Shown here piece after piece: positions 36,255 to 46,831 of a DNA stretch of 64,000 nucleotides. A program made the position numbers and the translations under genes. Source of the stretch: Trebonia sp963836195 (GTDB taxonomy: Bacteria > Actinomycetota > Actinomycetes > Streptosporangiales > Streptosporangiaceae). The DNA lies in contig CAWIIX010000026.1 of the NCBI GenBank assembly GCA_963836195.1, positions 62,001 through 126,000 of the forward strand, given 5' to 3'. The stretch's first letter is position 1, and the number at the start of each line of letters is the position of its first letter. Below the pieces are notes generated by a model that worked only from the letters and a program-made list of their open reading frames with translations, made no database searches and was not told where the DNA came from.

Positions 36255-36719
36255 TCATGCCCGCCCAGGCGGGGCGAATGCGTCGGCTCGCTCAACAAGT
36301 CTCGACAGTACGATTACGCTTCGTGTCCGCTGGATGAACGGCTCGGCCGCGATCCGCTCCACCACCTGCTCGAAGTGCCTGATGTCGGCCGCCCTGATGT
36401 GGACGAGGGCGTCCGCCTCGCCGGTCACCGTGCAGGCGTCCGCCACCTCCGGGTGCCGCCTGACCGCCGCCGCGATCGCCTCCGGCGAGGTGGACGAGCC
36501 GCAGAACAGCTCCACGTACGCCTCGGTCGTCCAGCCCAGCGCGGCCGGGTCGACCCGCGCGGTGAACCCGGTGATCGCGCCGGACTCGCGGAGGCGGTCC
36601 ACCCGCCGCTTGACCGCGGGCGCGGACAGGCCGACCTCGGCCCCGATCACGGCGTAGCTCGCGCGGGCGTCCTTGATCAGCGCGGTGATGATCCGCGCGT
36701 CGATCTCATCCAGGCTCAT
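36255..36719 (-). CDS. Lrp/AsnC-family transcriptional regulator
   Basis: The product has 154 residues from ATG 36719 (MSLDEIDARIITALIKD); a longer start adds a Pro-rich leader without homology. The DNA-binding helix-turn-helix is ASYAVIGAEVGLSAPAVKRR, followed by RLRESGAITGFTARVDPAAL. The RAM ligand-binding domain shows VADACTVTGEADALVHI and the C-terminal strand TRSVIVLSRLVER. Such regulators sense amino acids as octamers. The target may be itself or neighbours; the nearby permease remnant would be a logical partner. Confidence 0.88.
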   Translation of the reverse strand: MSLDEIDARIITALIKDARASYAVIGAEVGLSAPAVKRRVDRLRESGAITGFTARVDPAALGWTTEAYVELFCGSSTSPEAIAAAVRRHPEVADACTVTGEADALVHIRAADIRHFEQVVERIAAEPFIQRTRSVIVLSRLVERADAFAPPGRA

Positions 36720-36793
36720 CGCCCCACATGGTAGCCCCGGGGCAGGGGCGCCCGGGCCGTCGGCAGGGGGGCTGGGGCTGACTCCGGACATGG

Positions 36794-36830
36794 TTGAGGC
36801 TCGGTGTCCCGCTTTCACCGAGCCTCACAA
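36794..36830 (-). terminator. Terminator-like hairpin after the permease remnant
   Basis: The arms GAGGCTCGGTG (36796-36806) and CACCGAGCCTC (36817-36827) are perfectly complementary, with a 10-nt loop, just downstream of the broken APC gene on its strand. There is no clear T tract. Confidence 0.5.
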
Positions 36831-36878
36831 GTAAGACGCGACGCCAATGCGGCGAGGTTTACGGGCCCACCGGGAAAA

Positions 36879-38801
36879 TCAACCTCGGTTCGGGCTCCTT
36901 CGGCTCGGCCGCCTGCTGCTCCGGGCCGCGCGCTCGGCCGCGGCGGTGGCATCGTCGACCAGGGTCTCCAGCCGGTAGCGGAGGCGGCAGAGGATCACGT
37001 TGCGGGTGCCGCGGCGGATCGCGCGTCCGAGGATCACGCCCCGCTGGTTGTGCAGCAGCGCCTGCCAGGGGTGGTGGGCTGGATCTCGGGGATCAGCACC
37101 ACCAGGCGGTGGTACTTGTCCTCGGCCTCGACCGGCGCAGGTAGGTCACGATCGGCTTCGCGATCGAGCGGTGGGCCGAGCGGAGGGTCAGCAGCTGCAC
37201 CTCCGGTCTCCACGACTGCCACTCGTCGCGGAAGGCCGCCTCGGGCGCCCGGTCCTCGTCGGAGTCGGTGAAGACGACGGTCACCGCGATCACGTCGTCG
37301 CCGAGCGACTTCGCGGCCGAGATCGCCCTCGGCGGTCAGCCGGGACATGCCCGCCACCGGCACGATCACCAGCGACGCCTGCTTCACCGGGTGCGGCGGA
37401 ACCTGCCCGATCGCGAGCTCGGCGCCGATCCGCTCGTACGCCCGCGCCACCGCCATGAACATCAGCCACCAGCAGCGGGATGACGATCGCGACCAGCCAC
37501 GCCCCGGCCAGGAACTTGCTGACCAGCTCGATGATCGTGACGGCGAAGGTGAGCACCGCGCCGACGCCGTTGATCAGGCCCGGTAGACCCAGGTCCGGCC
37601 GACCGCGCCACCCGACCGTTGCAGGTACCAGTGCTTGACCATCCCGGCCTGGGAGAGGGTGAAGCCGATGAAGACCCCGACCGCGAACAGCGGCACCAGC
37701 GCCTGGGTGTCGCCGCGGACCACGATGAGCAGCAGCCCGGCGGCGATCGCGAGCACGATGACGCCGTAGCGGAACACCCTTCTGTCGGCCCGCAGGCCGA
37801 ACACGTGCGGCAGGAAGTTGTCGTGTGCGAGCAGCCCGGCCAGCACCGGCAGCCCGCCGAACGAGGTGTTGGCCGCCAGCGAGAGCAGCACCAGCGTGAC
37901 CAGCTGGATGATGTAGTAGATACGTTGTGCCCGACCGCGCCCTCGGTCAGCTGGGCGAGGACCGTCGTCCCGGACTGCGGGACCACGTCCCAGTGCCGGA
38001 TCAGCAGGCCGAGCCCGAGCAGCATCCCGCCAAGCAGCAGGCCGAGCCCGGCCTCGGTGTGCTGCGCCCGTCGCACCCGCGGCCGGCGGAACTGCGGCAC
38101 CGAGTTGGCGATCGCCTCCACCCCGGTCAGCGCCGAGCAGCCGGACGCGAACGCCTTCAGAATCAGCAGCAGGCCGACCGTGTCGGTGACCTGCGGCAGA
38201 TTGTGGCCGAGGGGCACCGCCGGGTGGCTGCGGGCCAGGCCGATGATGATCACGGCGAAGATCGAGACGATGAACGCGAGCGTCGGCACCATGAACAGGC
38301 GGGCGGACTCGGCCACCCCCCACAGGTTGGCCCCCGTGATCAGCGCCAGCACCGCCAGGCAGAGCCATACCCGGGCGCCGTAGAGCGCGGGTACGCGGCG
38401 GTCAGCGCCTCGACCCCGGCCGACACCCCGACGGCCGCGTTCAGTATGTAGTCGACCGTCAGCGAGGCGGCGGCGACCAGCGACGGCGTGGTGCCGAGGT
38501 GGGTCTTGGAGACCGCGTAGGCGCCCCCGCCGTTCGGGAACGCCTCGATGACCTGACGGTAGGAGATGACCAGGGCCGCCAGCAGGACCACGATCGCGCC
38601 GGTGATCGGCAGGCTGTACTTGAGCGCCGACGACCCGGCCGCGACCAGCACGATGAGGATGGCCTCGGGCCCGTAGGCGACGCTGGAGAGCGCGTCGAGC
38701 GAGAGCGCGGCCAGCCCGCCGAGCGCGGTCAGCCGTTCCTTCTCCTCGTCGGCGACCGCACCGTGAGCTTGCCCGTCGGCCTTGCCCGCAGCGGTGGTCA
38801 C
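36879..38801 (-). pseudogene. APC-family permease with C-terminal soluble domain, multiply frameshifted
   Basis: A GTG at 38801 starts a product of about 640 residues when frames are joined. Good segments are ALGGLAALSLDALSSVAYGP, AFPNGGGAYAVSKTHLGTTP, LILKAFASGCSALTGVEAIA, HDNFLPHVFGLRADRRVF and, in the soluble tail, VIAVTVVFTDSDEDRAPEAA and LRYRLETLVDDATAAAERAA. Frame changes lie near 38395, 37920, 37580, 37465, 37335, 37135 and 37045. The family (amino acid/potassium permeases with a Usp-like tail) is intact in many actinobacteria. It may be truly dead or poorly sequenced. Confidence 0.75.
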
Positions 38802-38949
38802 GCTGACGATTATCCCGAACGGCGGTCGCCGGTCCGCGCCGGCGCCAACGGCCGATCGGCCGACCGTAACGATTGCGGTTGCGACCTGCACTGATTAGTC
38901 CGAAATGGGTCTCTGGGCGAACCAATCGATAGCGTCTATAGTCAGGACC

Positions 38950-40029
38950 ATGCTCGACGTTACCAGGCTCCGCGTCCTCGTCGCCGTGGCCAGGCACGGC
39001 TCGGTGACGGCGGCGGCGCACGCGCTGAACTACGCGCAGCCGTCGGTCAGCCACCACCTGGCCCGGCTCGAGGCGGAGACCGGCACCAAGCTGGTCCAGC
39101 GGGCCGGGCGCGGCATCCGGCTGACCGACGCGGGGCGGCTGCTGGCCGAGCGGGCGGTCGAGGTCATCGGCCGCCTCGACGCGGCCGAGAACGAGCTGGT
39201 GGTGTTCGCCGGGCTGCGGGCCGGACGGCTGCGGCTGGCGGCGTTCCCGTCGGCCCTCGGCACCATCGTGCCGACCGCGGCGGCGATCCTTGACGAGCGC
39301 CATCCCGGCTTCGACCTGCGGCTGACCGAGGCGGAGCCGCCGGAGGCGCTGCGGATGCTGCGGGCCGGGTACGTGGACGTGGCGCTGATCTTCCGGCACG
39401 AGGCGGACGACGGCGGCACCCGGCGGCGGCGGCCGCGGCGGCGCCCGAGGCGGCTGGCCGACCCGCTGGCGGACGACGCGCCGCCGCCGTCGGCCGACCG
39501 CGACGACCTCCGCGAGCTGGTGCTGCTGTCCGAGCCGGTGCACCTGATCATGCCGGACACGGCGGTCTGCGGCGGCGAGCCGCCGCTGGCGCCCGCGGTG
39601 ACCGAACTGTGGCCCGCCGACCTGGCCCGGCTGTCCGACCAGCGCTGGATCGCCGGCTGCGACCGGTGCCGCGAGCACCTGCTCAGGCAGTGCGCGTACG
39701 CCGGGTTCACGCCCAGGATCGCGTTCACCACCGACGACTTCGTCGCCGCGCAGGCCCTGGTCACGGCCGGCCTCGGCGTCACCCTGCTGCCAGGGCTGGC
39801 GCTGCGCGCGGCCCGCAACCCCGGCGTGCGCACGGCCCGGCTGCGCGGAACCAGCCGGTCGGTGGTGGCGGTCCGCTACGGCGAGGCGCCGGATCCGCCC
39901 GCGACCGCGCTGCTGCTTGACGCGCTCCGCGCCGCCGTCGGCGCCCCGGGCCGGTCGGAGTCGGTGTCCCGCCCGGACCCGGCCTCGGTCGCGGCGCTGC
40001 CCGAGCCGGTCGCCGCGCCGGTCGCGTAG
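38950..40029 (+). CDS. LysR-family transcriptional regulator
   Basis: The product has 359 residues from ATG 38950. The winged helix-turn-helix is RLRVLVAVARHGSVTAAAHA with YAQPSVSHHLARLEAETG. The effector domain follows, with GRLRLAAFPSALGTIVPTAA and the C-terminal ALVTAGLGVTLLPGLAL. Between its two halves (about residues 155-185) is an Arg/Pro-rich insert that other members lack, and the last 30 residues are low-complexity. It is divergent from the APC permease remnant with about 150 bp between starts, so that permease is the likely target. Confidence 0.87.
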   Translation: MLDVTRLRVLVAVARHGSVTAAAHALNYAQPSVSHHLARLEAETGTKLVQRAGRGIRLTDAGRLLAERAVEVIGRLDAAENELVVFAGLRAGRLRLAAFPSALGTIVPTAAAILDERHPGFDLRLTEAEPPEALRMLRAGYVDVALIFRHEADDGGTRRRRPRRRPRRLADPLADDAPPPSADRDDLRELVLLSEPVHLIMPDTAVCGGEPPLAPAVTELWPADLARLSDQRWIAGCDRCREHLLRQCAYAGFTPRIAFTTDDFVAAQALVTAGLGVTLLPGLALRAARNPGVRTARLRGTSRSVVAVRYGEAPDPPATALLLDALRAAVGAPGRSESVSRPDPASVAALPEPVAAPVA

Positions 40030-40034
40030 TCGGC

Positions 40035-41376
40035 GGGCTGGCCGGCTGCCTGCTCTGCCGACGCGGCCCGCCGCCGCGACGGCCGCGACCGCCGCGGGCT
40101 CGCCGCCCCCGCTCCCGCCACCGCAGGCCCGCCAGCCGACGGCCCAGCCGCTGCATCGGCCGCTCGACGAGGTAGTAGGTCACGCGCGCTGAGCCCGATG
40201 ATCACCGCCAGGCAGCCGGCGAACATCAGCCCTGGACCGGCAGCGTGTGCGGGCGGTGCAGCGCCGGGACATCCGGTAGGCGTCGAAGACGAGCGGGTGG
40301 AGCAGGTAGACCGAGAAGCTGATCATGCCCAGCCACGCGCACCAGCGGGGCACCCGGCGGTGGCTCGCGGCCAGGCCGAGCCCGAACGTCGCGCCCGCCA
40401 GCAGCACCGACGTCGCCCACTGAATCAGCCACTGATGGCTCATGTGGCGCTGCTGGCCGTGCCAGAGCCCGGCGAACGTGGTCAGCGCGAGCACGCCGAC
40501 GACGATCGCCGCGGTCATCGCCCTGCTGGTGCCCGGCTGCCGCTGCTGGGTGCGGTAGATCAGCGTGCCGGTGAACATCAGGGCCAGGATCACGCACCCC
40601 TCCCACGGCGACGGCGATCCCTGGTTGACCATGACGAGGACGAGCGCGGTGAGGCCGGCCACGGCCGCCCCGGCCCGGGCCACCCGCGACCGCGACGAGA
40701 CCGCGAGGACGATGCCGCCGAGGACCAGCGCGTCGGCGGTCGCGTTGAGCGCCAGCCCGCCGTGGTCGGCGTGGCCCGCCCAGCGGGTGAGCGCCGCCAT
40801 CGGCAGCACGCCGCCGAGCGCCACCGCGGCGACCGCGAAGACCGTCGCGTAGGTGCCGCTGCGCCGGTGCACGCCCCAGCTGAACAGCGCCACCAGCAGC
40901 AGGTAGAAGACCATCTCGTAGGAGAGGGTCCAGGTCACGTTGGGCACGTTGGGACCGGTCAGCAGGTTCGGCAGCATGAGCAGCCAGGCGAACACCGACT
41001 GACAGCGGGTGATGCTCGGCGCCCCTGAGCGTGCCGTACCCGGTCTCGTAGGTGACCGCGGCGATGACCAGCGCACCAGGTACATCGGGTACAGCCGGAA
41101 GAGCCGGCTGGTCCAGAATCCGCGCACGGACCCCTTGCGCTCCAGCGAGGCCGGGATGATGTACCCGCTGATCAGGAAGAACACGAAGACGCCGTACTGG
41201 CCGAGGTCGAGCCAGCGGTACAGGAAGTCCCTGACCGGCAGGAGCATCAGCGTGGACCCGTGGTCGAACACGACGCACAGCGCGGCGAATCCGCGCAGCG
41301 CGTCCAGCCACGCCAGCCGACTGTGCTTCGGAGCTGCTGCGTTCGCCGCTTTCGTGTTCGCCGCCGTCTCTGACAT
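40035..41376 (-). pseudogene. Acyltransferase 3 family membrane protein, frameshifted
   Basis: From ATG 41376 the frame gives LAWLDALRGFAALCVVFDHG with the catalytic His, FFLISGYIIPASLERKG and about ten helices. Between about 41075 and 41008 the better sequence is in another frame (LVIAAVTYETGYGTLRG), so there are two compensating shifts. After LLHPLVFDAYR near 40275 the frame changes again, and MTYYLVERPMQRLGRRL appears in yet another. The family O-acylates cell-surface sugars. The exact C-terminus, near the LysR gene end, is uncertain. Confidence 0.7.
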
Positions 41377-41475
41377 CTCGCCCGACGTTACCGCACCGGG
41401 CACCGCCCGGGTGGCAGCGCACCGAGCGCGGCGGGACGGTGGCAGGCACCGAGCGCGACCGGTAGGTTACCTGCT

Positions 41476-41980
41476 ATGCCGACAGAGCCTCTGGCTGACG
41501 GTGCCCCGCAAACCAGCCTCCCTCGCTGGCTCACCGATGAAGAGCAGCGCGCCTGGCGCGCCTACATCCAGCTTGCCCAGCTCCTGATGCGCCAGCTGGA
41601 CCGGGACCTGCATCCCTTCGGGCTGTCCATGCACGACTACGAGATCCTGGTCGAGCTGTCGGAGGCGAGCGCGGAACCGGCTGCGGATGACCGAGCTGGC
41701 CGACCGCACCGCGCAGTCCCGCAGCAGGCTCTCGCATCAGGTCAGCCGGATGGAGGCCAGGGGCCTGGTCGTCCGCGAGGGGTGCGAGGGAGACAAGCGC
41801 GGCACCTTCGCCGTGCTGACCGAGCGCGGCGCGGAGACCATCGGCCAGGTCGCCCCGCACCACGTCGCCAGCGTCAGGCGGCACTTCATCGACCAGCTCG
41901 CCCCCGACGGCCTTGACGCCCTCACCGACGCGTGCGAACCGGTGCTCGACCGCCTCCGCAAGACCCGCGAGCGCGACTAG
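41476..41980 (+). CDS. MarR-family transcriptional regulator (one frameshift)
   Basis: The first frame covers helix one (DEEQRAWRAYIQLAQLLMRQ) and LHPFGLSMHDYEILVELSEA. An extra A at 41675-41676 moves the rest into another frame: MTELADRTAQSRSRLSHQVS, the recognition helix, then RMEARGLVVREGCEGDKRGT, the wing, and the dimer helices to 41980. The repaired product would be about 168 residues. MarR proteins repress nearby genes until a ligand binds; the target is not evident. The single indel suggests a base-calling error. Confidence 0.8.
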
Positions 41981-42032
41981 ATAAGCCGCCGGCGTTTTAG
42001 CGCCTTCAATTCCGCCCCGGCGACTAGCCGAT

Positions 42033-42887
42033 TCAGAACAGGACCGACATGAACTCGCCGACCTCGCGGAAGCCGGCCCGCTTGTAGGTGGCGCGGCCGG
42101 GGGCGTTGAAGTCGTTAACATAGAGCGAGACGATCGGGGAGATCGTCTCGCGGGACTGGTTGACCACGGCGGCCATGCCGGGGGCGGCGATGCCGCGGCC
42201 CCGGTACTCGGGGCGGACCCACACGCCCTGCACCTGGCAGGCGCTCGGGGTGGCCGCGCCGACCTCGGCCTTGAAGATGACCCGGCCGTCCTCGATCCGC
42301 GCGAACGCGCGGCCCGCGCGGACCAGCTCGCTGACCCGCGCCCGGTAGGACGCGCCGCCGTCACCCGCCAGCGGGGAGACGCCGACCTCCTCGGTGAACA
42401 TCGCGATCGAGGCGGGCAGCAGGATGTCGATCTCGTCGACGCGGACCCGCCTGACGGCCGGGTCGGCCGCGACCGACGGCGGGCCGTCGATGGCCATCAG
42501 CGGCTGCGCGGCCCGCACGTCCCTGGCCGGCCCCCAGTACGGGCGCAGGAACCCCCACAGCTCGCTCACCGCCGCCGACGGGCCGACCAGCGAGGAGCAG
42601 CGCCGTCCCTGGCGCAGCGCGCGGTCCGCGAACGAGGCGACCGCGGCCGGGGTCGCCTGCACCGGGACCAGGTTCGCGCCCGAGTAGCACAGCGACACCA
42701 GCCGGCCGCCCTGCTCGAAACCCCAGAGCTGGGCGCCGAGCCGCCCCGGATCAGCGCCGAAGATCCTGATCCTGGACTCGACGAACACGTTCGCGACCGG
42801 ATCGGCGCCGCACACCTCGAGGGCCGCGGCCCGGTCGCGGTCATCCAGCAGCCTGGCCTGCTCCGAGCGCTGCCTAACGCGCAACAT
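42033..42887 (-). CDS. GNAT-family N-acetyltransferase with N-terminal DUF4081 domain
   Basis: The product has 284 residues. The N-terminal half (CGADPVANVFVESRI, GAQLWGFEQGGRLVSLCYSG) is the DUF4081 type of actinobacteria. The C-terminal half is a GNAT domain: RAFARIEDGRVIFKAEVGA, then VQGVWVRPEYRGRGIAAPGM, the acetyl-CoA loop, and VSLYVNDFNAPGRATYKRAG. It transfers acetyl groups to an unknown amine. In several actinobacteria this gene lies close to the MEP-pathway genes, as here within 3 kb of ispG. Confidence 0.87.
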   Translation of the reverse strand: MLRVRQRSEQARLLDDRDRAAALEVCGADPVANVFVESRIRIFGADPGRLGAQLWGFEQGGRLVSLCYSGANLVPVQATPAAVASFADRALRQGRRCSSLVGPSAAVSELWGFLRPYWGPARDVRAAQPLMAIDGPPSVAADPAVRRVRVDEIDILLPASIAMFTEEVGVSPLAGDGGASYRARVSELVRAGRAFARIEDGRVIFKAEVGAATPSACQVQGVWVRPEYRGRGIAAPGMAAVVNQSRETISPIVSLYVNDFNAPGRATYKRAGFREVGEFMSVLF

Positions 42888-42935
42888 GTTTCCCAGCCTA
42901 GCCGCTTCCGTCCGGCCTACCCACCCGGAGTCGGA

Positions 42936-44554
42936 TCAGCGGGTGGCCGGGCAGGTCGCGTTGACCAGACCCGGCCGCTCGCGGCACCGCGCCGGTGGCG
43001 AGGTAGGCGTTCAGGTAGTTCTGCACGCACTGGTTCGGGCGGGGTCTCGAGCGACTGCCCGTGGTTGCCGCCGCCCTCCACGACCACCATGCGGGCGCTC
43101 GGCAGCAGCCGGTGCGCGTCCTGCGCGCCCGCGTACGGGGTCGCCGGGTCCAGCGTGCCCTGCAGCATCAGGACCGGCGGCAGCCCCGCCCCGTCGACCT
43201 TGAAGGGCTCGGCCGGGCCCTGTGACCGGCCAGAACGCGCAGGCCGCGTTGAACCAGGCGTTGTCCCAGGCCTCGAACGGCGCGGTCTTGTAGACCCGCT
43301 CGGTGTCGGCCTGCCACTTCGACCAGTTCCTCGGCCAGTTCACGTCGGCGCACTCGACCGCGTTGTAGACCGCGAACGTGTTCTCGCTGCGTCGTGCCCC
43401 AGGTCTCGTACTGGGTGAGGAGCCCGCTGCCGTCACCGTTGGCCGCGTACTGCGAGAGCGCCAGCGCGAAGGCGGGCCACACCGAGTCCAGGTACCCGGT
43501 GATGACGAACGTGTCGTCAAGCTCGTCCGGGCCGACCGCCGGGCCGTTCGACCCCGCGATGGGCGTTTTCCCGAGCTCGCCGCGCGACCTTGTAGTAGGC
43601 CGCCTGGACCTCCGCCTGGGTGGACCCCAGGTGGTAGGCGGAGTCGTACTTCGCCGTCCAGGCGAAGAACGCGTCCAGCCGCCCCTGGAAGGCGTAGTCC
43701 TGGTCGATGTTGTCGGTGTACCAGGCGCCGGTCGGGTCCACGGTGGAGTCGAGCACCATCCGGCGCACCCGGTCGGGGAACAGCGTCCCGTAGACCTGGC
43801 CGAGGTAGGTGCCGTAGGAGAACCCGTAGTAGTTGATCTTCGATACGCCGAATGCCTGGCGGATCTGGTCCATGTCGCGGGCCATGTCGACCGTCGTCAT
43901 GTAGGGCAGCAGCCAGCCGAACCGCTGCTCGCACCCGGCCGCGTAGGCCTTGGCCCGGCCGATCAGCACCTGCTCGGCGGCCGCGGTGGCCGGGATGTAG
44001 TTGGGCCGTGACCTCGTCGAAGAAGCTCGGGTCGCAGCTCAGCGCGGGCACCGAGCCGCCCACCCCGCGCGGGTCGAAGCCGACGATGTCGTAGCTGGCC
44101 GCCACCTGCGGGCTCAACCCAGACGCGACCCGGGACGCGAGCGACCGGCCGGGCTCGCCCGGCCCGCCCGGGTTCACCAGCAGCACGCCCTGCTGCTTGG
44201 CGGCGGGCGCGGTAGCCGGGGCCATCGACAGCGCCAGCGTGATCTTCCGGCCGCCGGGGTCGGCGTAGTTCAGCGGCACCGCGAGCGTCGCGCACTCCAG
44301 GCCCGCCAGCTGCCCTCCGCAGTGGCTCCAGTGCAGCGTCGACGCGGTCGGCACGATGGCGGCCGTCCCGGCGCCGTCGCCGCCGGCCGAGGCGGTCCGC
44401 GCCGGCCGAGTCCGACGCCCCCGCGACGGCGGACGGGGCGGACGCCGGACCGGGTGTGCAGGCGCTCAGGCCCGCGCCGACGGCGAGCGCGACCGCCGCC
44501 AGCGACAGGCAGCCCCGGAGCGGGCGGAGCCTCGGCGAAGGAGGAAATCGGCAT
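42936..44554 (-). pseudogene. Alpha/beta hydrolase lipoprotein (tripeptidyl-aminopeptidase type), frameshifted
   Basis: Read across frames, a lipoprotein signal (LAAVALAVGAGLSACTPG) is followed by LHWSHCGGQLAGLECATLAV, NPGGPGEPGRSL, VGFDPRGVGGSVP and the nucleophile elbow INYYGFSYGTYLGQVYG. Later come the Asp strand VLMLQGTLDPATPYAGAQ, the His loop VVEGGGNHGQS and the TAP C-terminal ERPGLVNATCPATR. Shifts fall near 44530, 44410, 44010, 43570, 43400, 43225, 43050 and 42970. The catalytic triad is all present, so the original enzyme was a secreted exopeptidase or esterase of the S33 family. Confidence 0.75.
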
Positions 44555-44794
44555 GCCCTCCATCCTGCCGCATCGGGCCGACGGCCCGCCGCACCGGTCC
44601 GACAGCATCCGACACGGATCGCCATCAATTCGATACACAGGGGCATCAGTTTCGATACCTATCGCTACATGTCGGCTTTTTTCATTACGAGATTCGGCAC
44701 AAGGCGCACATCGCCGAATTTTTTCTCGGCGTTGCGCGTAAATTTCAGACACTCTGTGTCGTAACCCAACAACACTCCCAAGCCGTCATACTTT

Positions 44795-44812
44795 ATAGTG
44801 TTCGGACACTAT
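44795..44812. promoter_or_regulatory. Candidate operator of the DeoR regulator
   Basis: A palindrome ATAGTGT-TCGG-ACACTAT lies 14 bp before the deoR start, inside an AT-rich region (44620-44820) otherwise empty of genes. The place fits autoregulation by a DeoR protein. Confidence 0.5.
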
Positions 44813-44826
44813 TGAGGGGGTAGTGA

Positions 44827-45594
44827 ATGCTGGCTAGACATCGGCAGTCACTCATTCTGCAAGCCGTCAGAAACGACGGCAGCGCGCGGGTGAGTGACCT
44901 AACGCAACAACTCGGCGTCTCGGACATGACGATCCGCCGGGATCTTGAAGTGCTCGCCAAGGACGGACTAGTGGAAAAGGTCCACGGCGGCGCGGTCCTG
45001 CCGGGCTCTCATGGTGGCCATGAGCCCGGCTTCGAGGACAAGCTCGTGCTCGAGCGCCCAGAGAAGACCTCGATCGCCCGCGCGGCGGCCGGCCTGGTCC
45101 GGCCCGGCACCGCGATCGCGATCGCGGCCGGCACGACGACCTTCGCGCTCGCCCAGTGCCTGCTCGACGTCCCGGGCCTGACCGTCGTCACCAACTCGCT
45201 CCGGGTCGCGAACCTGTTCAGCGGAAACCACAGCCCGGACGTGGCGTCGGTGGTGCTCACCGGCGGCATGCGGACGGCCTCGGACGCGCTCGTCGGGCCG
45301 GTGGCGGACCTGACAATCGCGTCGCTCCACTTCGACACGCTCTTCCTCGGCTGCACCGGTCTCGACCCCGAGGTCGGCCTCTCCACTCCCAATCTGGCAG
45401 AGGCCGAGACCAACCGTGCGCTGATCAAGGTGGCCAGGCGCGTCGTCGTGCTGGCCGATCACACCAAGTGGGGGGTGGTCAGCCTGGCGTCGTTCGCGCC
45501 GGTTGAGAAGATCAGCGTGCTCGTCACCGACGTCCTGCTCCCGGCCGATGCGCACGCGGAACTGGCCGGGAGGGTCGGTGAGATCGTCGTCTAG
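44827..45594 (+). CDS. DeoR/GlpR-family transcriptional regulator
   Basis: The product has 255 residues from ATG 44827 behind GAGGGGG. The helix-turn-helix has RQSLILQAVRNDGSARVSDL, LGVSDMTIRRDLEVL and EKVHGGAVLP, the DeoR signature. The sugar-phosphate domain (DeoRC) has GTAIAIAAGTTTFALAQCL, VVTNSLRVANLF and LGCTGLDPEVGLSTPNLAEA. It senses a phosphorylated sugar. No sugar gene is adjacent, so the regulon is elsewhere. Its stop overlaps the convergent ispG stop in a shared CTAG. Confidence 0.92.
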   Translation: MLARHRQSLILQAVRNDGSARVSDLTQQLGVSDMTIRRDLEVLAKDGLVEKVHGGAVLPGSHGGHEPGFEDKLVLERPEKTSIARAAAGLVRPGTAIAIAAGTTTFALAQCLLDVPGLTVVTNSLRVANLFSGNHSPDVASVVLTGGMRTASDALVGPVADLTIASLHFDTLFLGCTGLDPEVGLSTPNLAEAETNRALIKVARRVVVLADHTKWGVVSLASFAPVEKISVLVTDVLLPADAHAELAGRVGEIVV

Positions 45595-46754
45595 TAGGTC
45601 GTGACGATGGGCTGGCCGGGCCCGGTCTCCTGCGCGCCGCTCTCGGTGGCCTGCTCGGCCAGCCGCATCGCCTCTTCGATCAGGGTCTCCACGATCTTCG
45701 ACTCGGGCACGGTCGCGATGACCTTGCCCTTGACGAAGATCTGGCCCTTGCCGTTCCCCGAGGCGACGCCGAGGTCAGCCTCGCGCGCCTCGCCCGGGCC
45801 GTTCACCACGCAGCCCATCACCGCGACCCGGAGCGGGACCTCCATCCCGGTCAGGCCCGCGGTTACCTCTTCCGCCAGCTTGTAGACGTCCACCTGGGCG
45901 CGGCCGCAGGACGGGCAGGAGACGATCTCGAGGCCGCGCTCGCGCATGCCCATCGACTCGAGGATGCCGATCCCGACCTTGACCTCCTCGACCGGCGGGG
46001 CCGAGAGCGACACCCGGATCGTGTCGCCGATGCCCTGCGAGAGCAGCGCGCCGAACGCGGTGGCCGACTTGATCGTGCCCTGGAAGGCCGGGCCCGCCTC
46101 GGTCACGCCCAGGTGCAGCGGGTAGTCACACTGGGCGGCGAGCAGCCGGTAGGCCTGGATCATCACGACCGGGTTGTGGTGCTTGACCGAGATCTTGATG
46201 TCGCGGAAGCCGTGCTCCTCGAACAGCGAGCACTCCCACAGCGCCGACTCGACCAGGGCCTCGGGGGTGGCCTTGCCGTACTTGGCCAGCAGTCGCTTGT
46301 CGAGCGAGCCCGCGTTCACGCCGATCCGGATCGGGGTGCCGGCGTCGGACGCGGCCCGCGCGATCTCCTTGACCTTGTCGTCGAACTCCTTGATGTTGCC
46401 CGGGTTCACCCGGACCGCGGCGCAGCCGGCGTTGATGGCCGCGAACACGTACTTGGGCTGGAAGTGAATGTCGGCGATGACCGGGATCTGCGACTTCTTC
46501 GCGATCATCGGCAGCGCGTCCGCGTCGTCCTGCGACGGCACCGCGACCCGGACGATCTGGCAGCCGGAGGCGGTCAGCTCGGCGATCTGCTGCAGGGTGG
46601 CGTTCACGTTGGCCGTCAGCGTGGTCGCCATCGACTGCACGCTCACCGGCGCTCCGCCGCCGACCGGCACGTTCCCCACCATCAGCTGACGCGACTGCCT
46701 GCGCTCGGCCAGCGGGGCCGGAGGCGTAGCGGGCATGCCAAGGTCAACGCTCAT
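45591..46754 (-). CDS. ispG: 4-hydroxy-3-methylbut-2-enyl diphosphate synthase (MEP pathway)
   Basis: The product has 387 residues. IspG (GcpE) turns methylerythritol cyclodiphosphate into HMBPP with a [4Fe-4S] cluster. The TIM barrel begins near MVGNVPVGGGAPVSVQSM and contains PVIADIHFQPKY and IRIGVNAGSLDKRLLAKYG. The cluster-binding region has VSCPSCGRAQVD and VAVMGCVVNGPGEAREADLG, giving the three Cys. Length is normal. It follows dxr and rip1 on the same strand with a 113-bp gap that contains a hairpin. Confidence 0.97.
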   Translation of the reverse strand: MSVDLGMPATPPAPLAERRQSRQLMVGNVPVGGGAPVSVQSMATTLTANVNATLQQIAELTASGCQIVRVAVPSQDDADALPMIAKKSQIPVIADIHFQPKYVFAAINAGCAAVRVNPGNIKEFDDKVKEIARAASDAGTPIRIGVNAGSLDKRLLAKYGKATPEALVESALWECSLFEEHGFRDIKISVKHHNPVVMIQAYRLLAAQCDYPLHLGVTEAGPAFQGTIKSATAFGALLSQGIGDTIRVSLSAPPVEEVKVGIGILESMGMRERGLEIVSCPSCGRAQVDVYKLAEEVTAGLTGMEVPLRVAVMGCVVNGPGEAREADLGVASGNGKGQIFVKGKVIATVPESKIVETLIEEAMRLAEQATESGAQETGPGQPIVTTY

Positions 46755-46831
46755 TTAGATTCCCATCCCGTCGGTGCGTCGGGTCATCAGCACGGCTTCT
46801 ATTCTCGCCTAGTCTCTGCGCCATCGCTCGC

